A DNA stretch of 64,000 bases from Pandoraea apista (lineage in GTDB: Bacteria; Pseudomonadota; Gammaproteobacteria; Burkholderiales; Burkholderiaceae). Shown here one piece after another: positions 38,541 to 48,563 of this stretch. The notes under the pieces were generated by a model that searched no databases, was not told the DNA's origin, and saw nothing but the letters and a program-made list of their open reading frames with translations. Made by a program: the position numbers and the translations under genes. The stretch spans positions 5,270,001-5,334,000 of the forward strand of contig NZ_CP013481.2 of assembly GCF_001465595.2 (NCBI RefSeq). The letters are read 5' to 3'. Numbering within the stretch: the first letter of the stretch is position 1; every line of letters begins with the position of its first letter.

Positions 38541-39281
38541 TCAGGTCTTGCTCTTGGACAGTTCCACGCCCAGTTGCTTGAGCTTGCGATACAAGTGCGT
38601 GCGTTCCAGCCCGGTTTTCTCGGCAACACGCGTCATGCTGCCGTGCTCCTTGGCCAGATGGTAAGCGAAGTAGGCACGCTCGAAAGCATCGCGCGCCTCG
38701 CGCAGCGGCACGTCGAAGGAGATATCCGCAGACATGCCCGTACCGGACGCCCCCGCGGCGCCCTCGGCGTCATGGCTGCTCAGCGATGCGTGATGCGTGG
38801 CTGCGCCGTTCAGGCCAGCGCCGGCATGGCGTGTTTCGCTCTCGCCGAAAACGCCGGTGTCGAGCGCATCGTCGTCGGCATCGAACACGCTCGCCGCGCC
38901 GCCCGACGGGTCGCGTTTGCCGCGTGCGAGACCCTGTTCCACCGCCTGCAACAGCTTTTGCAGGGCGATGGGCTTTTCGAGGAAATTGAGCGCACCGATC
39001 TTGGTCGCCTCGACGGCGGTGTCGATCGTCGCGTGGCCCGACATCATGATCACAGGCATGGTCAGCAACTGCTGTGCCGCCCATTCCTTGAGCAACGTCA
39101 CGCCGTCGGTATCGGGCATCCAGATATCGAGCAGCACGAGGTCAGGCGTGTGCGTGGCGCGGAACGCACGCGCTTCCTGCGCGTTCTCCGCCACCTCCAC
39201 GACATGCCCTTCGTCGCTCAGAATCTCCGAGAGCAGCTCCCGGATCCCCATTTCGTCGTCCACCACCAAAATGGTTGCCAT
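38541..39281 (-). CDS. Response regulator with receiver and Fis-type HTH domains
   Basis: A 246-residue NtrX-like regulator without the AAA+ domain. Receiver domain about 1-120 with acidic pocket D8/D9, phospho-acceptor D52 (LLDIWMPD) and Lys in LEKPI. A low-complexity Ala/Gly/Asp linker of about 60 residues follows, then a Fis-type helix-turn-helix (about 205-240, MTRVAEKTGLERTHLYRKLKQLG). Without the AAA+ module it cannot activate sigma-54 polymerase directly. The start immediately follows the stop of the kinase gene, so they are a cognate pair. Confidence 0.92.
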   Translation of the reverse strand: MATILVVDDEMGIRELLSEILSDEGHVVEVAENAQEARAFRATHTPDLVLLDIWMPDTDGVTLLKEWAAQQLLTMPVIMMSGHATIDTAVEATKIGALNFLEKPIALQKLLQAVEQGLARGKRDPSGGAASVFDADDDALDTGVFGESETRHAGAGLNGAATHHASLSSHDAEGAAGASGTGMSADISFDVPLREARDAFERAYFAYHLAKEHGSMTRVAEKTGLERTHLYRKLKQLGVELSKSKT

Positions 39282-41633
39282 TTACGCTACCTTCGTGTGT
39301 TCTGCCGGCTTGATGCTCGGCAGGTCCTGGTCGTCAGCCAATTGAGTAAACAAGATCGAAATCTGTGCGCCTGCACTGCCTTCGCCCTCGGGTAATGACC
39401 GGTTGCGAATGTCGATGCGTGCCTGATGCTCGTCGATGATCTTCTTGACCATCGCCAGCCCCAGCCCGGTGCCCTTCGACTTGGTCGTCACGTAAGGCTC
39501 GAATGCGCGGGTCAGAATGCGGGCCGGAAAGCCTGGCCCGTTGTCCGTAATCGTCAGACGCACCGCAGTGCGCTTCGGTTCGCCGGGATGCACATCCGAT
39601 CCTGCGTATTCTACTGTCTTCGTTTCCACCGTGATAAGAGGGTTTTCGGTTCCGCTCACCGCATCTTGAGCATTCTGCAGCAGATTATGAATAACCTGAC
39701 GCAATTGCGTCGAGTCACCGCGAATCTCCGGCAGTTCCGCATCGAGATACGGACGAATCGCCCCTCGCCCTTCGTCCACACCGTATAACGTCAACACCTC
39801 GCCGATCAACTCATTGAGTTGCAGCGGTTGCATGACCGCCGGCGGCAGGCGCGCGTAATCACGGAAATCGTCGACCATGCGCTTCATCGCGGCCACCTGA
39901 TTGACGATCGTGGTCGCACCCCGGCGCAGCACTTCGGCATCGGCAGGCGGCAACTTGTCCGACAATTTCATCTGCAATCGCTCGGCCGACAACTGAATCG
40001 GCGTCAGCGGGTTCTTGATTTCATGCGCCAGCCGCCGCGCCACTTCGGCCCACGCGACCGAGCGCTGCGCCGAAATCACGTCGCTGATGTCGTCGAACAC
40101 CACGACATAACCGCCGCCCGCCCGAGTCGGCACCCCAGCCACCGCGAGCATCGGCTCGGGCAAATGCGAGCCGCGCACGAGAAGCGTAACCGCATCGGTC
40201 TCGCCCGGCAGTGTCAGGCCGATCTGCTGTTGCCAATGTCCGCCCGGCCCGAGATCGGCATTGGCGTCGCGATCGGCGAAGGCACGGCGCAACGTCTCGC
40301 CGAACTCCACCAGCGCCGGAATATGGGCCGGCGACCGATTCAATTCGCCCTGAAAACTCTGCTTGAAGATGCGTTCGGCACCGGCATTGGCCGTCGTCAG
40401 ACGGAAATCCCGGTCGAAGACGAACACCCCGGCCGTCAGACTCGACAGAATACTCTCCAGGTGAGCCTTCGAACTTTCGAGCGCGAGGCGGTTGCGCTCG
40501 ACCGTCGCACGCGCGTCCGACAACTGGCGCGTCATCGCATTGAATGCCTGCGTGAGGAAACCAAGTTCGTCGTTGGTGCGTACCTCCCCCTTGGGCGACA
40601 GATCGCCCGCCGCGACTTCCTGCGTGCCACGCGCCAGCAGGAAGAGCGGCCGCGCAAGCTGATTCCCGAGCGCCAGCGCGAGCATCATGGCAACGAACGT
40701 TGCGAGGAACAGCGACAGCGTAAGCGTGCCGATATACATCTTGCGCAAACCGGTACGGCCCAACGCCTTTTCCTGATATTCGCGATACGCGTTCTGCACC
40801 GCCTCGGCATTCTGCGCGAGATTGGCCGGCACCAGTTGCGTGACTTGCAGGAAGCGCTCCTCGTCCTGCAATGACGACGAATAGCTCGACGGAATACGTA
40901 TCACTACCCGCCAGCGCAGTTGATCGCCCCCCTGATGCTTGTCGTAGCCCTCGCTGCCTCCCTCGATGGACGTGTAGCCGCGCGATTGCGAGCGCGCCTG
41001 ACGCAGCATGAGCGGCGTTGGCAGATCGGGCACGAGGGCATTGAAGTTGCCCGACGCCGAGGCGAGCACGCGTCCGTTGCCGTCGACGATCGTGGCGTCC
41101 TGCAAGCCGAACTGGTCACGCATGCGCAGCAACGTCAGCGTGCCGCCCTTGTCTGCGCTCGACGTCAGACTATCGGCAACGAGCTGCGCCTTCGCGCTCA
41201 GATCCGACAGACCGTTATTCAGGATGGCACGACCGAGTTCGAGCCCCGAATCGAGCGCAGTCTCCACGCGCACGTCGAACCACGATTCGATACTGCGCGA
41301 GACGAACTGCAACGACACCAGATAGATGATACCGCCCGGCAACACGCCGACCAGTGCAAAAAAGATCGCGAGCTTGGCCAGCAAACGCGTGCCGAAACGT
41401 CGCTGGCGCAGCCGCACCAGAATGATCCAGACCAGCGCGCCGACGATGAAAATGAAGATGATCGCCACCGCAATGTTCGCGGTGTAGAGCAGCGAATAAT
41501 AGCGATCGAAGAACTCGGTATTGGCCGACGCAAGCGCGAGCAGGCAGAACAGCCCGATGGCGACCAGCGCCATCGTGACGATCAGCGTGCGAATGACGAT
41601 GTGCTTGAGCAGGCCGCCGCCGTTATTTGACAC
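39282..41633 (-). CDS. NtrY-like sensor histidine kinase
   Basis: A 783-residue membrane kinase. Three to four N-terminal membrane segments with FFDRYYSLLYTANIAVAIIF, an extracytoplasmic sensor region (about 130-310), a further membrane segment and HAMP domain (about 315-370), a PAS domain (about 390-510), then the phospho-acceptor motif RRLAHEIKNPLTP and an ATPase domain with ITDNGPGFP and GTGLGLAMVKKI. A GTG start at 41633 is preferred because GGAG lies nine bases upstream and it overlaps the DUF4390 gene end by 11 bases; the frame is open nine codons further. NtrY-type kinases sense nitrogen or redox state; the signal here is unknown. Confidence 0.93.
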   Translation of the reverse strand: MSNNGGGLLKHIVIRTLIVTMALVAIGLFCLLALASANTEFFDRYYSLLYTANIAVAIIFIFIVGALVWIILVRLRQRRFGTRLLAKLAIFFALVGVLPGGIIYLVSLQFVSRSIESWFDVRVETALDSGLELGRAILNNGLSDLSAKAQLVADSLTSSADKGGTLTLLRMRDQFGLQDATIVDGNGRVLASASGNFNALVPDLPTPLMLRQARSQSRGYTSIEGGSEGYDKHQGGDQLRWRVVIRIPSSYSSSLQDEERFLQVTQLVPANLAQNAEAVQNAYREYQEKALGRTGLRKMYIGTLTLSLFLATFVAMMLALALGNQLARPLFLLARGTQEVAAGDLSPKGEVRTNDELGFLTQAFNAMTRQLSDARATVERNRLALESSKAHLESILSSLTAGVFVFDRDFRLTTANAGAERIFKQSFQGELNRSPAHIPALVEFGETLRRAFADRDANADLGPGGHWQQQIGLTLPGETDAVTLLVRGSHLPEPMLAVAGVPTRAGGGYVVVFDDISDVISAQRSVAWAEVARRLAHEIKNPLTPIQLSAERLQMKLSDKLPPADAEVLRRGATTIVNQVAAMKRMVDDFRDYARLPPAVMQPLQLNELIGEVLTLYGVDEGRGAIRPYLDAELPEIRGDSTQLRQVIHNLLQNAQDAVSGTENPLITVETKTVEYAGSDVHPGEPKRTAVRLTITDNGPGFPARILTRAFEPYVTTKSKGTGLGLAMVKKIIDEHQARIDIRNRSLPEGEGSAGAQISILFTQLADDQDLPSIKPAEHTKVA

Positions 41634-42459
41634 GGGCAGCTCCGGGTGGCAACGCCGCACTGAAGGCCAGCGGCAGATTGCCCGTCAGACGGGGCGAAGT
41701 GTTCGCAGTGCCAAGGGTTCCCGAGGCCGCCACGGCCAACCCCGTGATGCCTGCGCTTGCAGGTGTGCTGGCAGGTGCGGCTGCCGCCGCGCCCGAGGCG
41801 CCCGGCGCGACGGAAGACGTTGCAACAACGGGCGACGCGGACAAGCTGGCCGCAGCCGGCGGCGATGTCGGTGAGAACATGAAGCGAGCCCATTCCGAAC
41901 TGAGATTCCAGTCGCGGTTGTTCACGGCATCGATCTGGAACGGCTTGGGCATGAGGGCATTGTCGAGGCGCATGCGCACCGATGCCTGATATTGGGTGCC
42001 CGGTTTGGCAACCCCTTTGTCGATGACACGCCAGCCGCTGACGTTGCGCACGAGTGCAAGCGCGTCGCGCAACGAGGTGAAGCCGAGTTGCAGCCCGCCA
42101 CTGTTGTTGTTGCCGTTATTGCTCGAGACCCGATATTGACGCGTGAGCGGCTGGAACCAGAGCCGCACGCTCTGCGAAGTGGACACGACCTTTTCGTCGA
42201 ACCAGTACCAGCGTGAGCGCGTGAGTTCGAAGTCGGTCGTGAAATAAAGAGAGATGCCGCGATTGACCGCGTCTTCAAGGCTGCTGTTGAGTTCGAAGGC
42301 GAAGCGCGCGTCGAGCGACCAGCCACCCTCGGATGGCTCAAGTCGGGCTTCGCGGACTTGAATTTCGTTTTCGGCGCGCGCAGGCGCTGCGAAGCCGAGC
42401 GCAAAAACGCACAGCAGCAGCGGCAGCAAACTGGCCAGGAGCCGTTGGGAGAAAGTCAC
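41623..42459 (-). CDS. DUF4390 domain exported protein
   Basis: A 278-residue protein with a signal peptide (about 1-29, APARA end) and a DUF4390 domain (about 30-200) containing EDAVNRGISLYFTTDFELTRSRWYWFDEK. The last 75 residues are an Ala/Ser/Pro tail. It begins with GTG overlapping the rsmB stop in GTGA and ends inside the kinase start, so it is translationally linked to both. A place between a kinase and rsmB is typical of Burkholderiales, and a sensory accessory role for the adjacent kinase is possible but unproven. Confidence 0.87.
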   Translation of the reverse strand: MTFSQRLLASLLPLLLCVFALGFAAPARAENEIQVREARLEPSEGGWSLDARFAFELNSSLEDAVNRGISLYFTTDFELTRSRWYWFDEKVVSTSQSVRLWFQPLTRQYRVSSNNGNNNSGGLQLGFTSLRDALALVRNVSGWRVIDKGVAKPGTQYQASVRMRLDNALMPKPFQIDAVNNRDWNLSSEWARFMFSPTSPPAAASLSASPVVATSSVAPGASGAAAAAPASTPASAGITGLAVAASGTLGTANTSPRLTGNLPLAFSAALPPGAARVK

Positions 42460-43769
42460 CGTTTCTGGAAGCGAGCGTAGTAGAAGCCGTCATGGGCGCC
42501 GCCAGGGGTCATTAGCAATTGCCCGGGAGCGTCCAATCGTACCGCATCTGTGCGAACACGTTCAAACCATTGCGCTTGCGCTTCGTTTTCCGCCGGGAAG
42601 ACGGAACACGTTGCATAAATCAGTTCGCCGCCCACGGCCAGGGTCTCCCAGAGCGCCAGCAAAATGCGCTGCTGCTCCGCCACCAGGGCCGCGATGTCGG
42701 CCTCGCGGCGCAGCCAGCGAATATCCGGGTGACGCCGCACGATGCCGGCCGCCGAACAAGGCACGTCCGCCAAAATGCGGTCGAACGGCACACCGTCCCA
42801 GCCGCCACCCGACCACTTCGACGGGGCACCGGCATCGCCGATGCGCACGTCGGCGCTCAACCCCAGACGCTCGAGGTTCTCGTAGATGCGTGGCACTCGC
42901 GTGCGATCCGACTCCAGCGCAACGACTTCGACGTCTGCCATTTCCAGCAGATGACCGGTCTTGCCGCCGGGGGCCGCACAAGCGTCCAGCACCCGCATGC
43001 CCGGGCGCGGGTTCTCGCCCAGCACCAGCGGGGCCGCCAGTTGCGCGCCCGCATCCTGCACCGACACCCAGCCATCGGCGAATCCCGGCAGCCGGTCCAC
43101 CGGCACAGCCTGCGCAAGACGCAACGCCACCGGGCCGATGACCTCCGCCGCCATCCCCTCCTGCATCAGGCGCGCCTGCATGTCGGCCACGCTGGTGCGG
43201 CGCGTGTTCACGCGCAGCGTCATCGGGCCACGGCTATCGCCCGCAGCAAGCAACGTCTCCCATTGATCCGGATAAGCCCGGCGCACCGTCTCGATCCACC
43301 AGGTGGGGTAGTTCCAGCGTGCTTCGGGCTGTCTGGCAATCTCCGCCAGCAGGGTATCGCGCTCGCGCAGATAGCGACGCAGCACGGCGTTGGCCAGTCC
43401 CTTCGCCGCGACGGTGCGGCGCTGTGCGGCAATCGCCTCGACGGCCTGATCGACGACGGTAAATTCGGTGTACGCAGCATCCTCAGGGTCGTCTTGCAGC
43501 AAGGCAAGGGCACACAACAGGATGTCGCGCACGCGGGCTTGCAGCGCGGGTTTGACCAGCAACGCGAGCAACGCGCGGCTGCTGCCGAGGCGGCGCACGG
43601 CGCGGTAGGCCAGATCTTGTGCTGCGGCACGGGCGGTCGGCACGCTTTGCGCGGTGGCCTGCGCCAGCGCTTGCGGCAACGCGGTGCCCTTCTGGACGGA
43701 TTCGAGCGCCTGCGCGGCACGTTGCAGCGCGTAGGCCAGGGATTCGGAGGGCAGACTCGGTTGCGGCAT
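42456..43769 (-). CDS. rsmB: 16S rRNA (cytosine-967-C5) methyltransferase RsmB
   Basis: A 437-residue SAM-dependent methyltransferase. N-terminal NusB-like RNA-binding domain (about 5-145) and a Rossmann domain with LDACAAPGGKTGHLLE (about 261-276), the PCSAAG motif with C338 and the catalytic YATCSVFPAEN with C388. The start MPQPSLPSESLAYAL at 43769 was chosen over a longer frame because the upstream part contains the htpX terminator hairpin. It is coupled to DUF4390. Confidence 0.95.
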   Translation of the reverse strand: MPQPSLPSESLAYALQRAAQALESVQKGTALPQALAQATAQSVPTARAAAQDLAYRAVRRLGSSRALLALLVKPALQARVRDILLCALALLQDDPEDAAYTEFTVVDQAVEAIAAQRRTVAAKGLANAVLRRYLRERDTLLAEIARQPEARWNYPTWWIETVRRAYPDQWETLLAAGDSRGPMTLRVNTRRTSVADMQARLMQEGMAAEVIGPVALRLAQAVPVDRLPGFADGWVSVQDAGAQLAAPLVLGENPRPGMRVLDACAAPGGKTGHLLEMADVEVVALESDRTRVPRIYENLERLGLSADVRIGDAGAPSKWSGGGWDGVPFDRILADVPCSAAGIVRRHPDIRWLRREADIAALVAEQQRILLALWETLAVGGELIYATCSVFPAENEAQAQWFERVRTDAVRLDAPGQLLMTPGGAHDGFYYARFQKR

Positions 43770-43787
43770 GGGCTTTCTACAAACGAA

Positions 43788-43811
43788 CATGCCCGCGCGA
43801 CGGCGGGCATG
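43788..43811 (-). terminator. Possible terminator after htpX
   Basis: A perfect 9-bp stem CATGCCCGC/GCGGGCATG with a six-base loop between htpX and rsmB. The leftward tail TTCGTTTG is only moderately T-rich, so it may attenuate rather than stop readthrough into rsmB. Confidence 0.5.
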
Positions 43812-43942
43812 GGAGGCTATCGGACGGCTGTCGGGCGACAGGATAGCAGACTGGCGACGCTTGCCCGAGCACACCCCCGGGCGAGCGGCCAGGCCTCACC
43901 TCGGCGAGGTCAGTCCTCACTTCCGGAGCATCGTTAGCGCGT

Positions 43943-44803
43943 TCAGGCGGGATACTGCCCGGTGCGCGCCATCTCCATCAAGCGCGCAATGCGCTCTTCG
44001 GTCGCCGGGTGCGTCGAGAACAGATTGGCGATGGCGCCGCCGGACAGCGGATTCATAATCATCATCTGTGCCGTGGCGGGATGCTGCTCGGCCGCCTCGA
44101 AAGGAATACCCTGCGCGTAGCGGTGGATCTTGTCGAGCGCCGCCGCGAGCGCCTGCGGGTCGCCGGAGATTTCCGCACCGCCCCGGTCTGCCTCGAACTC
44201 CCGGGCACGCGAAATCGCCATCTGAATCAGCGACGCCGCCAGCGGCGCAAGAATCGCCACGGCAATGCTCGCGATCGGATTGGCCGGACGGCCGTTCTGG
44301 TCACGTCCGCCGAAGAACATCGCGAAGTTGGCGAGCGCCGAAATGGCACCGGCCATTGTCGCGGAGATGGTCGAGATGAGAATGTCGCGATGCTTCACAT
44401 GCGCCAGTTCGTGCGCCATCACGCCGCGCAGTTCCCGATCGGAGAGCACGCGCAGAATGCCCGTCGTGGCAGCCACGGCGGCATTCTCCGGATTGCGGCC
44501 GGTCGCAAACGCATTCGGGGAGTCTTCGTTGATCAGGTACACCTTCGGCATCGGCAGCCCGGCCCGCTGCGACAGTTCGCGCACCATGTTGTAGAACTGC
44601 GGTGCACTCGTCTCGTCGACTTGCTGCGCGTTGTACATGCGCAGCACCATCTTGTCCGAGAACCAGTACGAAAAGAAATTCATCGCGAGCGCGAACGCCA
44701 GCGCGAGCATCATGCCCTGCTTGCCGCCGATCATGCCGCCCACCACCATGAACAACGCGGTGATGGCCGCCATCAGCAGGGTGGTCTTCATCCAATTGAA
44801 CAT
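43943..44803 (-). CDS. htpX: Membrane zinc metalloprotease HtpX
   Basis: A 286-residue M48-family protease of the inner membrane that degrades damaged membrane proteins. Two N-terminal membrane segments (about 7-25 and 30-46), the zinc motif H131-ELAH-135 and the downstream glutamate in [15 protein letters not shown] are present, with further hydrophobic segments about 145-200. A GAGGAG ribosome binding site precedes the ATG at 44803. Confidence 0.96.
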   Translation of the reverse strand: MFNWMKTTLLMAAITALFMVVGGMIGGKQGMMLALAFALAMNFFSYWFSDKMVLRMYNAQQVDETSAPQFYNMVRELSQRAGLPMPKVYLINEDSPNAFATGRNPENAAVAATTGILRVLSDRELRGVMAHELAHVKHRDILISTISATMAGAISALANFAMFFGGRDQNGRPANPIASIAVAILAPLAASLIQMAISRAREFEADRGGAEISGDPQALAAALDKIHRYAQGIPFEAAEQHPATAQMMIMNPLSGGAIANLFSTHPATEERIARLMEMARTGQYPA

Positions 44804-45013
44804 GGTGTTCTCCTCTGCAAATCTTGCTGACCCGAGGAGCCACGCACTTTGCGTGTCCTCGGGCGTTAGATGGTGCCGGACGTCGAAAATTCAACGTCTG
44901 CGCCGCCAGCTTAGATACTTTTCTGACGTTTGCCTGCGTTTCCTGCCAATTCACCGACGTTTTGCGTCTTTGTCATGCGGTTTCGATGGCGGGCCCGTGG
45001 ACATGAGCGGCCG

Positions 45014-45997
45014 TTACTTCGCCTGCGGTTCGGCGTTCGCGAACACGTCGCCTGGCGTCAGCGCAAATCCGGCGAGAAATTCACGGACCGGCAAACGTTT
45101 GCCGCCCGGCTTCTGGCATTCGGTCACACACAATGCGCCATTCCCGCAAGCGACGACGACGGCGTCAGCGCTCACTTCGAGAACGGTGCCCGGCGCCGCC
45201 CCCGGCTTGCCCGCCACGGCACTTGCGCGCCACAGCTTGACGGGGGTGTCGTGCACCGTGCCGAGCGCGCCGGGGAACGGGTCGAACGCCCGCACCTGAC
45301 GCGCCAGCACTTCGGCAGGTTTGCGCCAGTCGAGCACCGCCTCCTGCTTGGCGATCTTCTCGGCGTAGGTCACGCCCTCCTCGGGCTGGGCGACACTTGG
45401 CAGATGCCCGTCGCGCGCGAGTTGACGCAATGCGTCGACGATCAGCTTGCCACCCAGCGCCGCCATGCGGTCGTGCAGCACGGCGGTCGTGTCGTCGGGG
45501 CCAATGGGTTCGGCCTCGCGCAGAATCATGGCGCCCGTATCGAGGCCGGCATCCATCTGCATGATGGTGATACCGGTCTCGGTGTCGCCCGCCTCGATGG
45601 CGCGGTGAATAGGCGCGGCCCCCCGCCAGCGCGGCAGCAGCGACCCGTGAATGTTCAGGCACCCGTAACGCGGCAGATCGAGCACTTCCTGCGGAAGGAT
45701 CAGGCCGTAGGCGGCCACGACCATGACGTCGGGCGCCAGCGCGCGAAGTTGTTCGATGGCGGCCGCCGCCTCCTCGGGATACTTGCCGTTACGACGCAGC
45801 GACGGCGGCTGCGACACCGGCATGCCGTGCGCCAGCGCATAGCGCTTGACCGGACTGGCTTGCAGCTTCATGCCTCGCCCGGCAGGACGATCCGGCTGAG
45901 TGAGTACCAACTCGACGGGAAAACCAGCGGCATCGATGGCGGCAAGCGCGGTTTGCGCGAATTCCGGCGTACCGGCGAAGACGATGCGAAGCGTCAT
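45014..45997 (-). CDS. fmt: Methionyl-tRNA formyltransferase
   Basis: Formylates initiator Met-tRNA using 10-formyltetrahydrofolate. The 327-residue protein has the catalytic N-H-D arrangement in [20 protein letters not shown] and [10 protein letters not shown], and a C-terminal OB-like domain (about 210-320). It usually follows def directly; here a glycosyltransferase gene lies between them. Confidence 0.96.
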   Translation of the reverse strand: MTLRIVFAGTPEFAQTALAAIDAAGFPVELVLTQPDRPAGRGMKLQASPVKRYALAHGMPVSQPPSLRRNGKYPEEAAAAIEQLRALAPDVMVVAAYGLILPQEVLDLPRYGCLNIHGSLLPRWRGAAPIHRAIEAGDTETGITIMQMDAGLDTGAMILREAEPIGPDDTTAVLHDRMAALGGKLIVDALRQLARDGHLPSVAQPEEGVTYAEKIAKQEAVLDWRKPAEVLARQVRAFDPFPGALGTVHDTPVKLWRASAVAGKPGAAPGTVLEVSADAVVVACGNGALCVTECQKPGGKRLPVREFLAGFALTPGDVFANAEPQAK

Positions 45998-46027
45998 GAC
46001 GAACTTTCTCCTGCTGAACGCTATAAC

Positions 46028-47788
46028 TTACTGGATGACGCCGGTGGCTGCCCCGGTCGAGCCCGCCGAAACGGCCGGCGCGACGAAGGCACGGAAGCGT
46101 TCGTTGGTGTCGCCTGCACGACCACCTTGCCAGATCTCGCGCCAGCCTTGGGGGGCAGGAATACGCGCGTTGGCCTTGTCGAGCAGCAGCAGCACGCCGC
46201 AGCGCGAGGCCTGTGACAGATCCGGGAGCTGCACCGGACGCACATCGATGAAATAGTCGAGCATCGCGCGCTCCGACTCGCCCACGTTGAACGACCCGAT
46301 GCAGGCGTTGGTTGCCGAGGCCCCGGCAGGTGCGGCAGGTGCGACATGCGCAAGCGATTCGCGCAGCGCAGCGAACGGCGTGCGGTAGCTGCGCGCCTCG
46401 TTGATCCATGGCAGCAACAGCGTCGAGAGCGTTCCCCAGACGAACATCAGCCCCGCGAAACCGAAAACAAGAGCGCCTAGCTCACGGCGATGCACGATGG
46501 CCGTTATCCACAGTCCGGCAATGACGAGCGCCGCAAGTACGAGGCCCGGCGAGAAGGGCAGCACGTAGTCAAGCGGCAGCCACTTGCCGATCGGCCCGGC
46601 GGCAACGTGTCCGTTGCCAGTCAGTTGCAGCCCCCAGCGCGCCCACAGGAACAGGCCCAGCGCACTCATGAGCACAAGCGCCACGCCCGACCACGTCTTC
46701 TCCAGCCAGGCGGGCAGGCGTACACCCGCACCCAGCACGGCGATGGCCGGGAAGAGCGACAGCATATAGATATCGCGAATGGCCGACGAGACCACGAGCG
46801 TCAGCACGAACAAGCCCGAATAGAGCCAGAGCATGGCCTGTTCCGGATGCTCGCTCAGGAAGCGCCGCAACCCGCCTTGTCTCAGTTGCGCGACCAAGGC
46901 GCCAACGGCGAGCCAGCCGGCGGGAAACGTCAGGCCGATCAGGCTGGTGAGGTCGTTCCAGTACGACTTGCGCTCGCCGCCCAGATGAACGAAGCCGAAG
47001 AAGCGGCCGAAGTTGTTGTCCCAGAACCATTCGACGAAAAGCGGCTCGGAGGCATGCCAGAACATTAGCGGCCAAATGACGACCCACGGCAGCGCCGCCA
47101 GCACCGCCCAAGCGAGCGCGCTAGCGTAGCGACGCGTGCGATAGGCGGGCAGCACGAGCACGGCCAGCGCGGTCAGCCCCAGCACGCCGGGCACGAGAAG
47201 GCCCTTGCTCAGAAAGGCGATGCCCGCGCCGGTACCGAACAGCAATCCCCACAGGCGCGTGGGGTTCTCGGGCCTGGCCAAACGCGCCAGCGCGGCGAGC
47301 GCGAGCGCCGCGCCCGCCAGTTGCGGCACGTCGGCGGTGAGTTTATGAATGTTCTCAATGGCGCCGAAGCTCCCCACCATCAACATGGGAGCGAGCCAAT
47401 TGAAAGTGTCCGGGTTATGCGTGTGGGCCGGGCTGTAAAGACGTTGCGCCAGTCGGCCGACGCAAAGCGCCGCCATCACGAGCCAGGCGAGCACCGCGAG
47501 TTGTGCGCCATCGAAGACCGGCAGCACGCCAGATGCCAATCGCGCGAAAAACGCCCCCGTCCAATACATGACGGGCGGCTTCTCCACGAAGGGATCGGCG
47601 GCCACATGCGGCACGATCAGGTCGTGGCCACGGAAGAAATTCAGCACCATGCCGACGGAATACGGCTCGTCGGCTTTCCAGGGGTCACGGTCGAAGAGTC
47701 CGGCCAGCAGGAAGGCGAACAGAAGTGCGGCGCTCAGCCAATAGATCGTGCGGGTGCGGGAAGACGACGAGGTGATGGCGATAGACAT
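46028..47788 (-). CDS. GT39/ArnT-like membrane glycosyltransferase
   Basis: A 586-residue polytopic protein of the PMT/ArnT superfamily, which transfers sugars from polyprenyl carriers in the periplasm. After the first membrane segment (about 19-34) comes the conserved acidic loop FDRDPWKADEPY and then FVEKPPVMYWTGAFF; about eleven further hydrophobic segments follow and a periplasmic C-terminal domain. Lipid A modification with aminoarabinose is the best-known role of this superfamily, but no arn genes are nearby, so the acceptor is unknown. The ATG at 47788 was chosen over an arginine-rich upstream extension. It separates def and fmt. Confidence 0.85.
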   Translation of the reverse strand: MSIAITSSSSRTRTIYWLSAALLFAFLLAGLFDRDPWKADEPYSVGMVLNFFRGHDLIVPHVAADPFVEKPPVMYWTGAFFARLASGVLPVFDGAQLAVLAWLVMAALCVGRLAQRLYSPAHTHNPDTFNWLAPMLMVGSFGAIENIHKLTADVPQLAGAALALAALARLARPENPTRLWGLLFGTGAGIAFLSKGLLVPGVLGLTALAVLVLPAYRTRRYASALAWAVLAALPWVVIWPLMFWHASEPLFVEWFWDNNFGRFFGFVHLGGERKSYWNDLTSLIGLTFPAGWLAVGALVAQLRQGGLRRFLSEHPEQAMLWLYSGLFVLTLVVSSAIRDIYMLSLFPAIAVLGAGVRLPAWLEKTWSGVALVLMSALGLFLWARWGLQLTGNGHVAAGPIGKWLPLDYVLPFSPGLVLAALVIAGLWITAIVHRRELGALVFGFAGLMFVWGTLSTLLLPWINEARSYRTPFAALRESLAHVAPAAPAGASATNACIGSFNVGESERAMLDYFIDVRPVQLPDLSQASRCGVLLLLDKANARIPAPQGWREIWQGGRAGDTNERFRAFVAPAVSAGSTGAATGVIQ

Positions 47789-47930
47789 CTCGGCTAACAG
47801 TCGGGAGTTGGCCCGACGGCAGACGTTCGAGACGCTCCGTCGCAGCGGCAGAAGACGGGCGAGGGCCCGCGAGCGCTGCAAGTATAGAGGACTTTACCGT
47901 GCGCGCCCAAGCCGGGCGTGCCGGCCGGGG

Positions 47931-48434
47931 TCAGGCGCGCTCGACCTGCTTCTTCATCTTTTGCTTGATACGGTTGCGCTTGAGCGGCGAGAGGTACTCG
48001 ACGAACACGCGGCCCTTGAGGTGATCCATTTCGTGCTGAATGCACACGGCAAGCAGGCCGTCGGCGTCGAGTTCGAACTTCTCGCCCTTCTCGTTCAGGG
48101 CACGCACGCGCACACGATCGGCACGCTCGACTTCATCGTAGATGCCGGGTACCGAGAGGCAGCCCTCTTCGTAGACTTTCTGTTCGTCGCTGCGCCAGAC
48201 GATCTCGGGGTTGATGAACACGCGCAGTTCGTCGCGCGTTTCCGAGAGATCCATCACGATGACCTGCTCGTGCACGTCGATCTGCGTGGCCGCGAGGCCG
48301 ATGCCGGGGGCGTCGTACATGGTCTCGGCCATGTCCTTGACGAGTTGGCGGATCCGGTCGTCGACCTGGGCGACCGGCTTGGCCACCTTGTGCAGACGCG
48401 GATCGGGATATTGAAGAATTGTCAGTAATGCCAT
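47931..48434 (-). CDS. def: Peptide deformylase
   Basis: Removes the N-formyl group from nascent proteins. The 167-residue metalloenzyme has all three motifs: GIGLAATQ (44-51), EEGCLSVPG with metal ligand C92, and the HEMDH motif with H134, E135 and H138. The start [14 protein letters not shown] at 48434 matches the family; the frame stays open for almost 400 more codons upstream, opposite dprA, and that part is not coding. It is probably the first gene of the leftward def-GT39-fmt-htpX-rsmB group. Confidence 0.96.
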   Translation of the reverse strand: MALLTILQYPDPRLHKVAKPVAQVDDRIRQLVKDMAETMYDAPGIGLAATQIDVHEQVIVMDLSETRDELRVFINPEIVWRSDEQKVYEEGCLSVPGIYDEVERADRVRVRALNEKGEKFELDADGLLAVCIQHEMDHLKGRVFVEYLSPLKRNRIKQKMKKQVERA

Positions 48435-48563
48435 GATGAAAACGGGAATTCGCCGCATTGCCTTGAGGAGGGCCGCGAACGCACAATCTTGCGATGGAGA
48501 CTGCGTCGCGAGGCTCGCGCCGCAGCCGATGCCAACCTTGGCCCCCCGGTCAATGCTTACCGG

